DNA of 7,397 nucleotides from an uncultured Stomatobaculum sp. (GCA_938010625.1 CALLVJ010000314.1:1-7397), one strand, 5' to 3'; positions 1-6,436 are shown, counted from the stretch's first letter. The notes: generated by a model not told the origin, from the letters alone. Made by a program: numbers and translations.

Positions 1-74
1 GCGCTTTCCTCCGCACCCGGGCTCTCCGCTCCGTGCAATTCTGTTCGTAAGCTGTCTGTGTTTGGGAAAATCAT
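1..74 (-). CDS. Possible 5' end of an unidentified gene downstream of lgt (partial)
   Basis: Reading leftwards from an ATG at 74-72, the frame stays open for 24 codons to the window edge. It begins MIFPNTDSLRTELHGAESPG. The codons (GGA, GCG, GAG, AGC, CCG) resemble those of the real genes nearby. It would start 42 bases after the lgt stop, on the same strand, so it could be the next gene of an lgt operon. Against this, no good Shine-Dalgarno sequence precedes the ATG, and other frames are also open over this short stretch. No family can be recognised from so few residues. This is a weak call. Confidence 0.25.
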   Translation of the reverse strand, partial: MIFPNTDSLRTELHGAESPGAEES

Positions 75-77
75 ATC

Positions 78-94
78 AAAATGGACGTCATTTT
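78..94 (-). terminator. Weak AT-rich hairpin after lgt
   Basis: AAAATG and CATTTT are separated by a 5-base loop, 22 bases past the lgt stop. Read on the minus strand, the hairpin ends in CATTTT followed by more A/T-rich sequence. The stem is only 6 bp and mostly A-T, so it would be a poor terminator. It may simply be leader sequence of the possible next gene. Confidence 0.2.
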
Positions 95-116
95 TCCATA
101 GTAAGGCGGCAATCTG

Positions 117-983
117 TCAGTTTTCCCGTCCCTGCCGCGCGCGTTTTCGCCCATAGGCAATGCAGCCAAGCGCCAGAAGCACACAGAGCCCTGCGAGCGC
201 CTGGGAGACCGCAATACCGGTGCCCGGCACCAGCAGCGAGTCCGTGCGAAGTCCCTCAATCCAGGCTCTGCCAAGACCGTAGCCGCCGAGATACAGGAAG
301 AAAATTTCGCCCGCAAAGCGCTTTTTCCTGCGATACCAGAGCAGAAGGAACAGCAGGCAGAGATTCCAGACCGACTCATAGAGAAAAGTCGGATGCACCT
401 GGATATATTCGACGCCATTCACTGTGATCAGGTGCTGCAGCAGTTCGCTGTCAATCATAATCGGATTCACAATATCGCGCCTGAGCTGCATTGCAAACAG
501 GCTGTCGGTATAGTGCCCGAACGCCTCTGCGTTGAAGAAATTGCCCCAGCGCCCCAGTATCTGCCCGACCAGAACGCCGAGAATCAGCGAGTCCGCGAGG
601 TTCAGGAAATGCTGCTTCTTCCACTTGCAGTAGAGCGCGAGGCTCAGAATGCCGCCGATCACGCCGCCATAAATCGCGAGTCCGCCCGCCCGGAGGTTCA
701 GGATCTCGAGGAGATTGCCGCGGTAACTGTCCCACTGGAAAACAACGTAGTAGAGACGCGCGCCGATCACGCCGCAGACAATGCCAAGCAGCGCAAAGTC
801 GTAGATCGTATCCTCTCCGATGCCGCGTTTTTCCGCGTCCCGCGCCGCGAGCGCGATGCCAAGCAGCATGCCGATGCTGATGATAATGCCATAAAAAGCG
901 ATTGAAAAGCCAAAGACTGTGATGTGGTTCTGCAGATGCTCTATCGTAATTCCAAGATGCACGAAGCGCAAATCATATCCCAT
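117..983 (-). CDS. lgt: Prolipoprotein diacylglyceryl transferase (Lgt)
   Basis: Lgt moves diacylglycerol from phosphatidylglycerol onto the lipobox cysteine of preprolipoproteins. It acts in the cytoplasmic membrane and is the first step of lipoprotein maturation. The 288-residue product has the usual length and about seven hydrophobic segments. The family signature GRWGNFFNAEAFG is at residues 144-156, RAGGLAIYGG at 98-107, HPTFLYES at 197-204 and GRAWIEGLRTDSL at 238-250. Y105 sits where E. coli has His103, as in other Firmicutes enzymes. The C-terminus is basic (RKRARQGREN), consistent with a cytoplasmic end. The start at 983 was chosen because AAGGGAGA lies just upstream and MGYDLRF begins the conserved part. 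An in-frame ATG at 1151 would add 56 residues unlike Lgt that run across the divergent promoter region. It is transcribed away from ychF. The function is secure. Confidence 0.96.
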   Translation of the reverse strand: MGYDLRFVHLGITIEHLQNHITVFGFSIAFYGIIISIGMLLGIALAARDAEKRGIGEDTIYDFALLGIVCGVIGARLYYVVFQWDSYRGNLLEILNLRAGGLAIYGGVIGGILSLALYCKWKKQHFLNLADSLILGVLVGQILGRWGNFFNAEAFGHYTDSLFAMQLRRDIVNPIMIDSELLQHLITVNGVEYIQVHPTFLYESVWNLCLLFLLLWYRRKKRFAGEIFFLYLGGYGLGRAWIEGLRTDSLLVPGTGIAVSQALAGLCVLLALGCIAYGRKRARQGREN

Positions 984-1015
984 AAGTTCTGTCTCCCTTC
1001 TGCATTCTAGTCCCG

Positions 1016-1044
1016 AGCATAGCAAAAAGCGCTGACACTTTCCA
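1016..1044 (-). promoter_or_regulatory. Candidate sigma-A promoter for lgt
   Basis: On the minus strand, TGGAAA (1044-1039) and TATGCT (1021-1016) are separated by 17 bases. A TG one base upstream of the -10 gives an extended -10 (TGCTATGCT). Each hexamer matches consensus at four of six positions, so the call rests mainly on spacing, the extended -10 and location. Transcription would begin roughly 25 bases before the lgt start codon. A second -10-like box, TAGAAT, lies nearer the gene but has no matching -35. Confidence 0.35.
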
Positions 1045-1085
1045 TGCAAATCTTCTGCCTGCAGTTGCTGTCTCCTGTCCGGTAC

Positions 1086-1114
1086 TTGAGAGCGCCGCGG
1101 CTCTCTGCTACAAT
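1086..1114 (+). promoter_or_regulatory. Sigma-A promoter for ychF
   Basis: TTGAGA (1086-1091) and TACAAT (1109-1114) each match the consensus at five of six positions and have the ideal 17-base spacer. The predicted start, near 1121, leaves a leader of about 60 bases before ychF. The perfect inverted repeat GAGAGC-N6-GCTCTC (1088-1105) overlaps the -35 box and fills most of the spacer. That is where a repressor operator could sit, but no known operator was recognised. Confidence 0.65.
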
Positions 1115-1180
1115 GAAGCCCAAACGAGCTCTGTTTCCGCAGAGCCTTCAATGGAAAACAGCCAAAGGAGATTCCTGTCT

Positions 1181-2278
1181 ATGAAACTTGGTATTGTCGG
1201 ACTTCCGAATGTCGGAAAAAGTACGCTCTTTAACTCTCTGACCAAGGCTGGCGCTCAGGCCGCCAACTATCCGTTCTGCACGATTGATCCGAATGTCGGC
1301 GTTGTCGCCGTGCCGGACGCGCGTCTCAAAAAACTCGGCGAGATGCACCACTCGAAAAAGGTGACCCCGGCCGTGATTGAATTTGTCGATATTGCCGGTT
1401 TGGTGCGCGGCGCAAGCAAGGGCGAAGGCCTCGGCAACCAGTTCCTCGCAAACATCCGCGAGTGCGACGCGATCATCCATGTGGTGCGCTGTTTCGAGGA
1501 CGAGAATGTGATTCATGTCGACGGCTCTGTAGATCCGGTTCGGGACATCGAGACCATCAACCTCGAACTCATCTTCGCCGACCTCGAAGTTCTGGAGCGC
1601 CGCATCGCAAAGACCCAGAAATCCGCCAACAACGACAAGAGCCTGAAAAAGGAACTCGAGATTCTGAAAAAACTCCGCACCATTCTCGAGGACGGCAAGC
1701 CCGCTGCAGTCTTTGAGACGAACGATGCCGATGTCGCGGCCTTTGTCGCTTCACTCTGCCTTCTGACGGCAAAGCCGGTCATCTATGCCGCAAATGTCAA
1801 AGAGGATGATCTCGCAGATGACGGCGCCTCAAATCCGCATGTCGCCGCCGTCCGCGCCTATGCGGCCGCGCACCAGAGCAAAGTTTTCTGCGTCTCCGCA
1901 CAGATTGAAGAGGAAATTGCCGCGCTCGATGAGAGCGAGAAAGCTGACTATCTCGAGGCGCTCGGCATTTCTGTCTCCGGCCTCTACAAGCTGATTGCCG
2001 CGAGCTATGAACTCCTCGGCCTGATCAGCTTCCTGACAACCGGCGAGGACGAGACCCGCGCCTGGACCATCAAAAAGGGCTCGAAGGCGCCGCAGGCTGC
2101 CGGCAAAATTCACACCGACTTTGAGCGCGGCTTTATCCGCGCAGAGGTGATCAGCTATGATGACTTTGTGCGCTGCGGCTCTTCGGCGGCGGCAAAGGAA
2201 AAGGGGCTGATGCGCCTCGAGGGCAAGGACTATGTGGTACAGGACGGCGACGTAATTCTGTTCCGCTTCAATGTCTGA
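1181..2278 (+). CDS. ychF: Ribosome-binding ATPase YchF (Obg family; OLA1 orthologue)
   Basis: YchF is a universally conserved P-loop NTPase of the TRAFAC/Obg group. It binds ribosomes and prefers ATP to GTP, and has been linked to stress responses and translation. The 365-residue product matches the family length. The P-loop GLPNVGKST is at residues 7-15 and the G3 motif DIAG at 70-73. The altered G4 motif NVKE at 205-208 replaces NKxD and explains the ATP preference. Residues from about 130 to 170 form the helical, charged coiled-coil arm. The C-terminal TGS domain covers roughly 281-364, including TTGEDETRAWTIKKGS and DFERGFIRAEV. The start at 1181 was chosen because AAAGGAG (1164-1170) lies ten bases upstream and MKLGIVGLPNVGKS is the canonical N-terminus. 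The ATG at 1151 would add ten non-conserved residues. It is monocistronic, with its own promoter and terminator. Confidence 0.97.
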   Translation: MKLGIVGLPNVGKSTLFNSLTKAGAQAANYPFCTIDPNVGVVAVPDARLKKLGEMHHSKKVTPAVIEFVDIAGLVRGASKGEGLGNQFLANIRECDAIIHVVRCFEDENVIHVDGSVDPVRDIETINLELIFADLEVLERRIAKTQKSANNDKSLKKELEILKKLRTILEDGKPAAVFETNDADVAAFVASLCLLTAKPVIYAANVKEDDLADDGASNPHVAAVRAYAAAHQSKVFCVSAQIEEEIAALDESEKADYLEALGISVSGLYKLIAASYELLGLISFLTTGEDETRAWTIKKGSKAPQAAGKIHTDFERGFIRAEVISYDDFVRCGSSAAAKEKGLMRLEGKDYVVQDGDVILFRFNV

Positions 2279-2300
2279 ATTTCCATACCAGCTGTCTTGA

Positions 2301-2332
2301 CTGCTGCCGGACTGATCGGCAGCAGTTTTTTT
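2301..2332 (+). terminator. Intrinsic terminator of ychF
   Basis: A perfect 9-bp GC-rich stem, CTGCTGCCG (2301-2309) with CGGCAGCAG (2317-2325), has a 7-base loop and is followed directly by seven T residues. It begins 22 bases after the ychF stop. This is a textbook Rho-independent terminator. Confidence 0.93.
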
Positions 2333-2346
2333 GTCCTTGCCGCAGG

Positions 2347-2404
2347 AAAATGCCCCGCCGGTGAGACAGCTCATGTATCTCCTGTCTCTCCGGCGGGACA
2401 TTTT
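2347..2404 (-). terminator. Long hairpin terminator of the 529-residue stalk-protein gene
   Basis: The arms 2347-2369 and 2382-2404 form a stem of 23 positions around a 12-base loop, beginning 21 bases past the stop of the minus-strand gene. In the minus-strand RNA, positions 2398/2353 become a G-U pair and only 2389/2362 is mismatched (A-A). In plus-strand RNA both positions are mismatched, so the hairpin is better formed in the minus direction. The U tract after the GC core is short (CAUUUU, itself part of the stem). It may also back up ychF termination from the other side. Confidence 0.75.
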
Positions 2405-2425
2405 ACCCTGCTTTTATGAATCAAC

Positions 2426-4015
2426 TCAGCGCAGCCAATCCGTGTCCGCGGTGCCGTAGCGCCAGGTATTGTTCCAGTCGCCATTCCAGTGGTCATGCCA
2501 GTCGTTATTCGGATTCGGCATGTCCCCATCTCTGGGCGTGGACGGCTCTGTCGGAGCTGCTGTCGTCGGCTCTGTCGGTGCTGCTGTCGTCGGCGCCTCA
2601 GTGGTCAGCTCTTCTTTTGTCGGCGACGCCGTGCTCGGCGCTGTTGTCGTCGGTGCCGCTGTCGTCGGTTCCTTCGTCTCCGGCTGCGGCTCTGCTGTCG
2701 TCGCCTGTGTTGTCGCCTGACTCGATGCCGCCGTGCTCTCCCGGGTCGACTCGCGCGTTGGCGCTGCCGTTGAGCTCTCCTCTGGCTTGGTCGGCTGCTC
2801 TGTCGGCAAATACGGCAGTGTATCGCTCACCGAGGTTTCCTGCCGACCGCCGCGATGGCGGGTGCCGCCCGGCTTCGTGATATAACGGACGCTACGCTTT
2901 TTGGTCTCCGTCTCCGTGTTGCTCTCAGCCTCGCTGCCGCTCTCCTCCGTTGTCGCAGCCGCTGCGCTCTCCGTCGGATCCGGTCTTGTTCCGACCGTCT
3001 GCGTTTCAGTCTGCACTTCTGTGGCAGTGCGCGACTCTGTGTTGGTCTCTCGCTGCGCTTTTGTATCCGAGCTCTCCGGCTGTTGACTGGTCTCCGACTG
3101 CGTCACAGCTTCACTATGTACCGTTACTGCCGCCGCACTGCTCGACAGATTTGCCGTCGTCTGCTGCAACTCTGTCTGCGCTTCTGTTGTGAGCTCCTGA
3201 GACACATCCTGGGTCATCTCCGTCTTGTCGCTCTCCGTGATCCGGATCTGCGTCGGATAGCGGAGGCGCAGCTGACACTGCAACTCGAGCGCATCGCGAG
3301 CGCTCGCCGCCTCCGTCGCCTGAAACCGTGTCGTATAGCGGTACAGAACCTCCACGCCATCGCCACTGAGTTCTGCATCGCCGAGCTTTTTCAAACTGTT
3401 CAGCCGATCCCTGGCAAGCGAGAGTTCCTCCGGAATCCGGGTCAGAAACGCGCTGTTCTCAGGTGTCAGATACAAATTAGCCGTATACTTTCCATCCTCC
3501 CGCTCTTCCACACTGCGGTACAAGAGACAGGCAAAATCTGCCCGGAAAGCTGCTGGCAAAGCATCATACTGATAGTGTGTCCCTGCAATCGCGAGTGACG
3601 GCTGTCCGCTCTGAAGGGCGACTGCCTCACCGTCGCCGCGCAGATTCGGCTGCTGCAGCAGCACCGAACTGCCATTGGCGCTGAGCGGATAGGAGAGGCG
3701 CAGATAAGTTCCTCTTTCCAGCGCAGTTGCCGGGATACTGTCCCGGACACTGAGCTCCACGCGTCTCCCGTTTCGGCTCCGCTTCACATCGACTGCAAAG
3801 TCCTGTACAGTCTCGCCGCTTTGATTGACAAGTTCTGCTGTATAGCGCTCTTCTCTCGACTGCTGAAAGCCGTGATTGCTGTCCACAGCTTTCAGCACCA
3901 TACGCGTTCCCTCCGCTCCTCCCACATATTGTTTTTCAAGTCCCCAAAAACCCAGAACCAGCACAGCCGCTGCAATCCAGAGACGCGCCTGCCTGAGTGC
4001 TCGTATTATTTTCAT
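2426..4015 (-). CDS. Secreted or membrane-anchored protein with Thr/Ser/Pro-rich stalk and Trp-ladder tail, function unknown
   Basis: I do not recognise a family. The 529-residue product starts with a basic stretch (K2, R5, R8, R11) and a hydrophobic segment at residues 12-26 (LWIAAAVLVLGFWGL). This fits a signal peptide or uncleaved membrane anchor, with the rest outside the cell. Residues 37-255 look globular, rich in alternating beta-like segments, with two cysteines (C163, C247). From about 258 to 494 the sequence is low-complexity Thr/Ser/Glu/Gln/Ala, then Pro/Thr repeats such as TTAAPTEP, like a glycosylated wall-spanning stalk. A basic island at 371-391 (KKRSVRYITKPGGTRHRGG) interrupts it. 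The tail (496-529) has Trp at 506, 510, 514, 518 and 527 among Asp, Asn and His. There is no LPXTG motif or lipobox. GGTGAG lies only three bases before the ATG, so the ribosome site is imperfect, but the start is supported by the hydrophobic segment. It is probably a single-gene transcript between two terminators. Confidence 0.85.
   Translation of the reverse strand: MKIIRALRQARLWIAAAVLVLGFWGLEKQYVGGAEGTRMVLKAVDSNHGFQQSREERYTAELVNQSGETVQDFAVDVKRSRNGRRVELSVRDSIPATALERGTYLRLSYPLSANGSSVLLQQPNLRGDGEAVALQSGQPSLAIAGTHYQYDALPAAFRADFACLLYRSVEEREDGKYTANLYLTPENSAFLTRIPEELSLARDRLNSLKKLGDAELSGDGVEVLYRYTTRFQATEAASARDALELQCQLRLRYPTQIRITESDKTEMTQDVSQELTTEAQTELQQTTANLSSSAAAVTVHSEAVTQSETSQQPESSDTKAQRETNTESRTATEVQTETQTVGTRPDPTESAAAATTEESGSEAESNTETETKKRSVRYITKPGGTRHRGGRQETSVSDTLPYLPTEQPTKPEESSTAAPTRESTRESTAASSQATTQATTAEPQPETKEPTTAAPTTTAPSTASPTKEELTTEAPTTAAPTEPTTAAPTEPSTPRDGDMPNPNNDWHDHWNGDWNNTWRYGTADTDWLR
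2544..2591. repeat. Two-copy 24-bp tandem repeat in the stalk coding region
   Basis: Two adjacent 24-base units (2544-2567 and 2568-2591) differ at one base (A at 2555, T at 2579). The unit is GGCTCTGTCGGWGCTGCTGT followed by CGTC. On the minus strand each unit encodes eight residues, giving the TTAAPTEP period. Degenerate GTCGTCGGC-type copies continue to about 2705. The repeat length is a multiple of three, so gain or loss of units would keep the frame. Confidence 0.85.
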
Positions 4016-4132
4016 TCTCTCACCATATCTCTCATCTACTCCGCCTGCATATACTATGACAGAGAATGAAGGAAAATACCAGCATTTTAGAAGAATTTCT
4101 TAATTTTACGGATTGATTCCTTATTTTCACGC
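4016..4132. other. AT-rich leader and promoter region of the stalk-protein gene
   Basis: This gap is clearly richer in A and T than the surrounding genes, especially 4060-4132. On the minus strand it contains two TAAAAT boxes (4089-4084 and 4108-4103), each five of six to the -10 consensus, but neither has a good -35 at 16-18 bases. A promoter must lie here because a terminator closes the preceding gene at 4133-4158. The exact site cannot be assigned. No hairpin, riboswitch or operator was recognised. Confidence 0.35.
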
Positions 4133-4158
4133 AAAAACGCGCCCTTGTTGGGGCGCGT
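4133..4158 (-). terminator. Intrinsic terminator of the gltX-helicase-DUF1292 row
   Basis: On the minus strand, ACGCGCCC (4158-4151) pairs perfectly with GGGCGCGT (4144-4137) around a 6-base loop and runs into a T tract (4137-4133). It begins 19 bases after the DUF1292 stop. It separates this transcript from the stalk-protein gene. Confidence 0.93.
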
Positions 4159-4177
4159 CTCTGTCTTCTGCGGGGAT

Positions 4178-4513
4178 TCAGTCCTCGTTCTCTTCTCCTT
4201 CCATGAGCTCCTTAAACTCCTCTTCGTCCAGGATCTCATCAAAGGCATCGCTCACAATTTCATACTCCTCATCGCTCTCGATGTTCGTGAGATCCGGCTG
4301 GCCGTCTTCGGTCTCCGCATAGCGGTATAAAAATACATTGCCATCCTCATCTTCACCGCTCTCCGGCATCAGCGCAATGTACTCCTTGCCGCCCGCCTCA
4401 AAAATGGTGAGCACCACGCACTCCAAAAGCTCACCGTCGTCCAGGGTCAACGTCACCGTTGTATCGCCGCCGTCAAACAACCCCTCATGCCTGACTTCAT
4501 CATAATCGCTCAT
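4178..4513 (-). CDS. DUF1292 family protein
   Basis: This is a small, very acidic 111-residue cytoplasmic protein of the DUF1292 family, which is common in Firmicutes and has no established biochemical role. The diagnostic core spans residues 19-96: TVTLTLDDGELLECVVLTIF (19-38), GKEYIALMP (42-50), EDEDGNVFLYRY (54-65) and NIESDEEYEIVSDAFDEIL (77-95). The C-terminus (97-111) is almost entirely acidic. The start at 4513 is preceded by GTGAGGAAAA at good spacing. A longer in-frame ATG at 4579 would lie between the -35 and -10 boxes of this gene's own promoter, so it is very unlikely to be used from that transcript. It follows the helicase with a 72-base gap and ends in a strong terminator. The family call is firm; the function is unknown. 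Confidence 0.92.
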   Translation of the reverse strand: MSDYDEVRHEGLFDGGDTTVTLTLDDGELLECVVLTIFEAGGKEYIALMPESGEDEDGNVFLYRYAETEDGQPDLTNIESDEEYEIVSDAFDEILDEEEFKELMEGEENED

Positions 4514-4559
4514 ACGCTTTTCCTCACTCTCAGAAAGGTTTGGATATCTCCGTGTTGTT

Positions 4560-4589
4560 ACTATAGCGAACATCTGCACGCTCTGTCAA
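4560..4589 (-). promoter_or_regulatory. Strong sigma-A promoter for the DUF1292 gene, overlapping the helicase stop
   Basis: On the minus strand, TTGACA (4589-4584, perfect consensus) and TATAGT (4565-4560, five of six) are 18 bases apart. The -35 box contains the TGA stop codon of the helicase gene. Transcription would begin near 4553, giving a leader of about 40 bases that contains the GAGGAAAA ribosome site. The DUF1292 gene can therefore be expressed independently of the genes upstream. Confidence 0.75.
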
Positions 4590-6436
4590 TGTAACTCGTA
4601 CTCTCGCACAAAGCGGCTCTCCTCTGCCTTCCGGTGAAAGCGGGTCTTGCAGGTCAAAATCCGAAGTTCATCCTTGGCGCGCGTCATTGCAACATAGAAC
4701 ATGCGCCGCTCTTCCTCAAGTTCCTCCCTGCTGTTCGCCTTGCGGTGCGGCACAATGCCCTCATTCACATCGAGGAGAAATACTGTTGGGAACTCAAGCC
4801 CCTTGGAGGCGTGGTAGGTCATGAGCTGCAACTCGTCGCCCCCATCCTTGCGCTTGCTCCGCGCCGACATGGCCGCTGAGAAAGCTGTTCCATCAGCCTG
4901 CCAGGCGCCGACCGTCGGAAAACCCTCGGCAGAGGCCGCAATCTCTTCGAGAATATCAAAAAGCTCCTCTGGCTCCATCTCCCGCTCCTCCGCATACTGC
5001 TTCAGGAAAGCTTCATAGCCAATCTCCGTGCGGATGTAGGCAATGGCCTCAGACGGACGCATGCGGGACAGGCTGTGAAGCTCGCGCGCAAACTTCCCGA
5101 GCCGCTCATCCATCCAGTGCTCGCCGCTCTTTTCGTAGTGGCGTCTGAGCCCTGCAAGGCTTTCGCCCTCCATGCGAATCGCCTCGCGTCGGATGTAACG
5201 GTTTGGCCGGTTCATAATCCGGAGCAGATCTCCCGGCTCTGCCCGCTCTCCGGCGAGACGCAGATAGGCGAGAATGTCCCGCGCAATCCAGTGCTCACTG
5301 AGATCCGGCAACATCTCCCGCATGCAAAACGGGAGATTCTCCTGGTAGAGACGGCGCGCGAGCAGGCGCGGCTGCAAATTGGTGCGGTACAGAACCGCAA
5401 TGCTGTCGTAGCGCGCGCCCTCGCGCACCAGTTTCCGAATCTCCCGGATGATGTAGTCGGCCTCGGCGCCAGGCGTTGGACAGACCACCGTATTCACCGG
5501 TTTGCCGGAAGGCCGCGCCGCCGTAATTTTCTTTGGAAACCGGGTCTTGTTCCGCTGAATCAGCCGCCCCGCCGTCTTTACGATTTCCGGCGTCGAGCGA
5601 TAGTTCACATTCAGAACGACCCGGTCTGCCCTCGGGTAATCCTTCTCAAAGTGCAGCATGATCTCCGGCTCAGCGCCTCGAAAGCGGTAAATGGACTGAT
5701 CATCGTCCCCGACAATCATCAGATTTTCTTTTTTCCCGGCAAGCATTCGCACCACCTCATACTGCAGGCGATTGATGTCCTGGAACTCATCGACCAGAAG
5801 ATACGCATAGCGCCTGGACAGCGCCTCCCGGATATCTGCCCTCTCTTTCAGAAGCTCATAGCACATGCGGAGCATGTCCTCATAGTCAATTTTCCGAAGC
5901 GCTGCGAGCCCTCTCTCATATTCGAGATAAATCTCCCGAAACTGTTCTGCCGGACAACTCACCGAATAGTAATGGGAGAGCTCTGCCCGCTCTTCCTTGA
6001 CCAGCGCGATCTCCGAGAGCACATTCTGCACGAGGCTCCGGAAATCACCGCTCTCCGCCTTTTTCCGCCGCAGCGCAGCCGAAACCAGTGCGCGCCGCTC
6101 ATCCTCGCCGATGACCTGGTCTGCCTGATAGCCGTAGGCCGTCCGCAGAATGCGAAAAAAGAAGGCGTGAAAGGTGCCAAAGGAGACGCCCGTCCGTTCT
6201 CTCCCGCTCAGCTTCCGATAGCGCTCCTCCATCTCCCGCGCGGCAGCGCGCGAAAAGGTCAGCACAAGAATGGATTGCGGCGCCACATGGCGCTCCTCTG
6301 TGAGAAAGCGAACCCGCTGCGTGATCACAAAGGTCTTGCCGGAACCGGGTCCCGCAATGACAAGAAGCGGTCCCTCCCCATGGGTGACCGCTTCTCGCTG
6401 CGCAGGATTTAAGTTGTCAAGCTTCTGCACTGTCAA
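4586..6436 (-). CDS. Compact UvrD/PcrA-type superfamily 1 ATP-dependent DNA helicase
   Basis: This is a 3'-5' SF1A helicase, using ATP to move on and unwind DNA, as UvrD, PcrA and Rep do in repair and replication restart. All motifs are present, numbered from the TTG start: Q motif NPAQREAV (10-17), Walker A GPGSGKT (29-35), Ia LTFSRAAAREM (59-69), Ib GTFHAFFF (87-94), II LLVDEFQD (213-220), III VGDDDQSIYRFRGA (242-255), IV LNVNYRS (275-281), V TYHASKGLEFP (540-550) and VI RRMFYVAMTRAKDEL (577-591). At 616 residues it is about 100 shorter than PcrA. It ends about 25 residues after motif VI and lacks the C-terminal Tudor-like RNA-polymerase/DNA-binding extension. The TTG at 6436 follows GAGAGGGA by ten bases; GTG at 6430 is also possible. 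The ATG at 6490 has no ribosome site and would add residues that only shadow gltX. The 20-base overlap with gltX suggests translational coupling. Its specific role is not known. Confidence 0.92.
   Translation of the reverse strand: MTVQKLDNLNPAQREAVTHGEGPLLVIAGPGSGKTFVITQRVRFLTEERHVAPQSILVLTFSRAAAREMEERYRKLSGRERTGVSFGTFHAFFFRILRTAYGYQADQVIGEDERRALVSAALRRKKAESGDFRSLVQNVLSEIALVKEERAELSHYYSVSCPAEQFREIYLEYERGLAALRKIDYEDMLRMCYELLKERADIREALSRRYAYLLVDEFQDINRLQYEVVRMLAGKKENLMIVGDDDQSIYRFRGAEPEIMLHFEKDYPRADRVVLNVNYRSTPEIVKTAGRLIQRNKTRFPKKITAARPSGKPVNTVVCPTPGAEADYIIREIRKLVREGARYDSIAVLYRTNLQPRLLARRLYQENLPFCMREMLPDLSEHWIARDILAYLRLAGERAEPGDLLRIMNRPNRYIRREAIRMEGESLAGLRRHYEKSGEHWMDERLGKFARELHSLSRMRPSEAIAYIRTEIGYEAFLKQYAEEREMEPEELFDILEEIAASAEGFPTVGAWQADGTAFSAAMSARSKRKDGGDELQLMTYHASKGLEFPTVFLLDVNEGIVPHRKANSREELEEERRMFYVAMTRAKDELRILTCKTRFHRKAEESRFVREYELH

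Noticed and set aside
393..905. 170-codon plus-strand open frame opposite lgt
   Set aside because: It is the antisense shadow of lgt, whose family motifs are unmistakable, and it has no ribosome site or domain.
1829..2401. 190-codon minus-strand open frame across the end of ychF and the terminators
   Set aside because: It is antisense to the conserved TGS domain of ychF and its N-terminal part would be encoded by the terminator hairpins.
2544..2720. Repeated GTCGTCGG-type units resembling a short CRISPR-like or regulatory array
   Set aside because: The units are directly adjacent, keep the coding frame and encode a Thr/Pro stalk. There are no spacers of constant length and no cas genes.
2416..3598. 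Several plus-strand open frames rich in Ser, Leu, Val or Arg opposite the stalk gene
   Set aside because: They arise because the Thr/Ala/Pro repeats lack stop codons in the complementary frames. Their sequences are low-complexity and none has a promoter or ribosome site.
4514..4579. Longer DUF1292 start at the ATG at 4579
   Set aside because: It lies between the -35 and -10 boxes of the gene's own promoter, and the ATG at 4513 has a good ribosome binding site and the normal family N-terminus.
5075..6412. Long open frame of 445 codons on the plus strand
   Set aside because: It lies fully antisense to the helicase gene, which has every SF1 motif in order. The plus-strand product is rich in Arg, His and Leu with no recognisable domain and no good ribosome site. 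GC-rich codon bias commonly opens the antisense frame.
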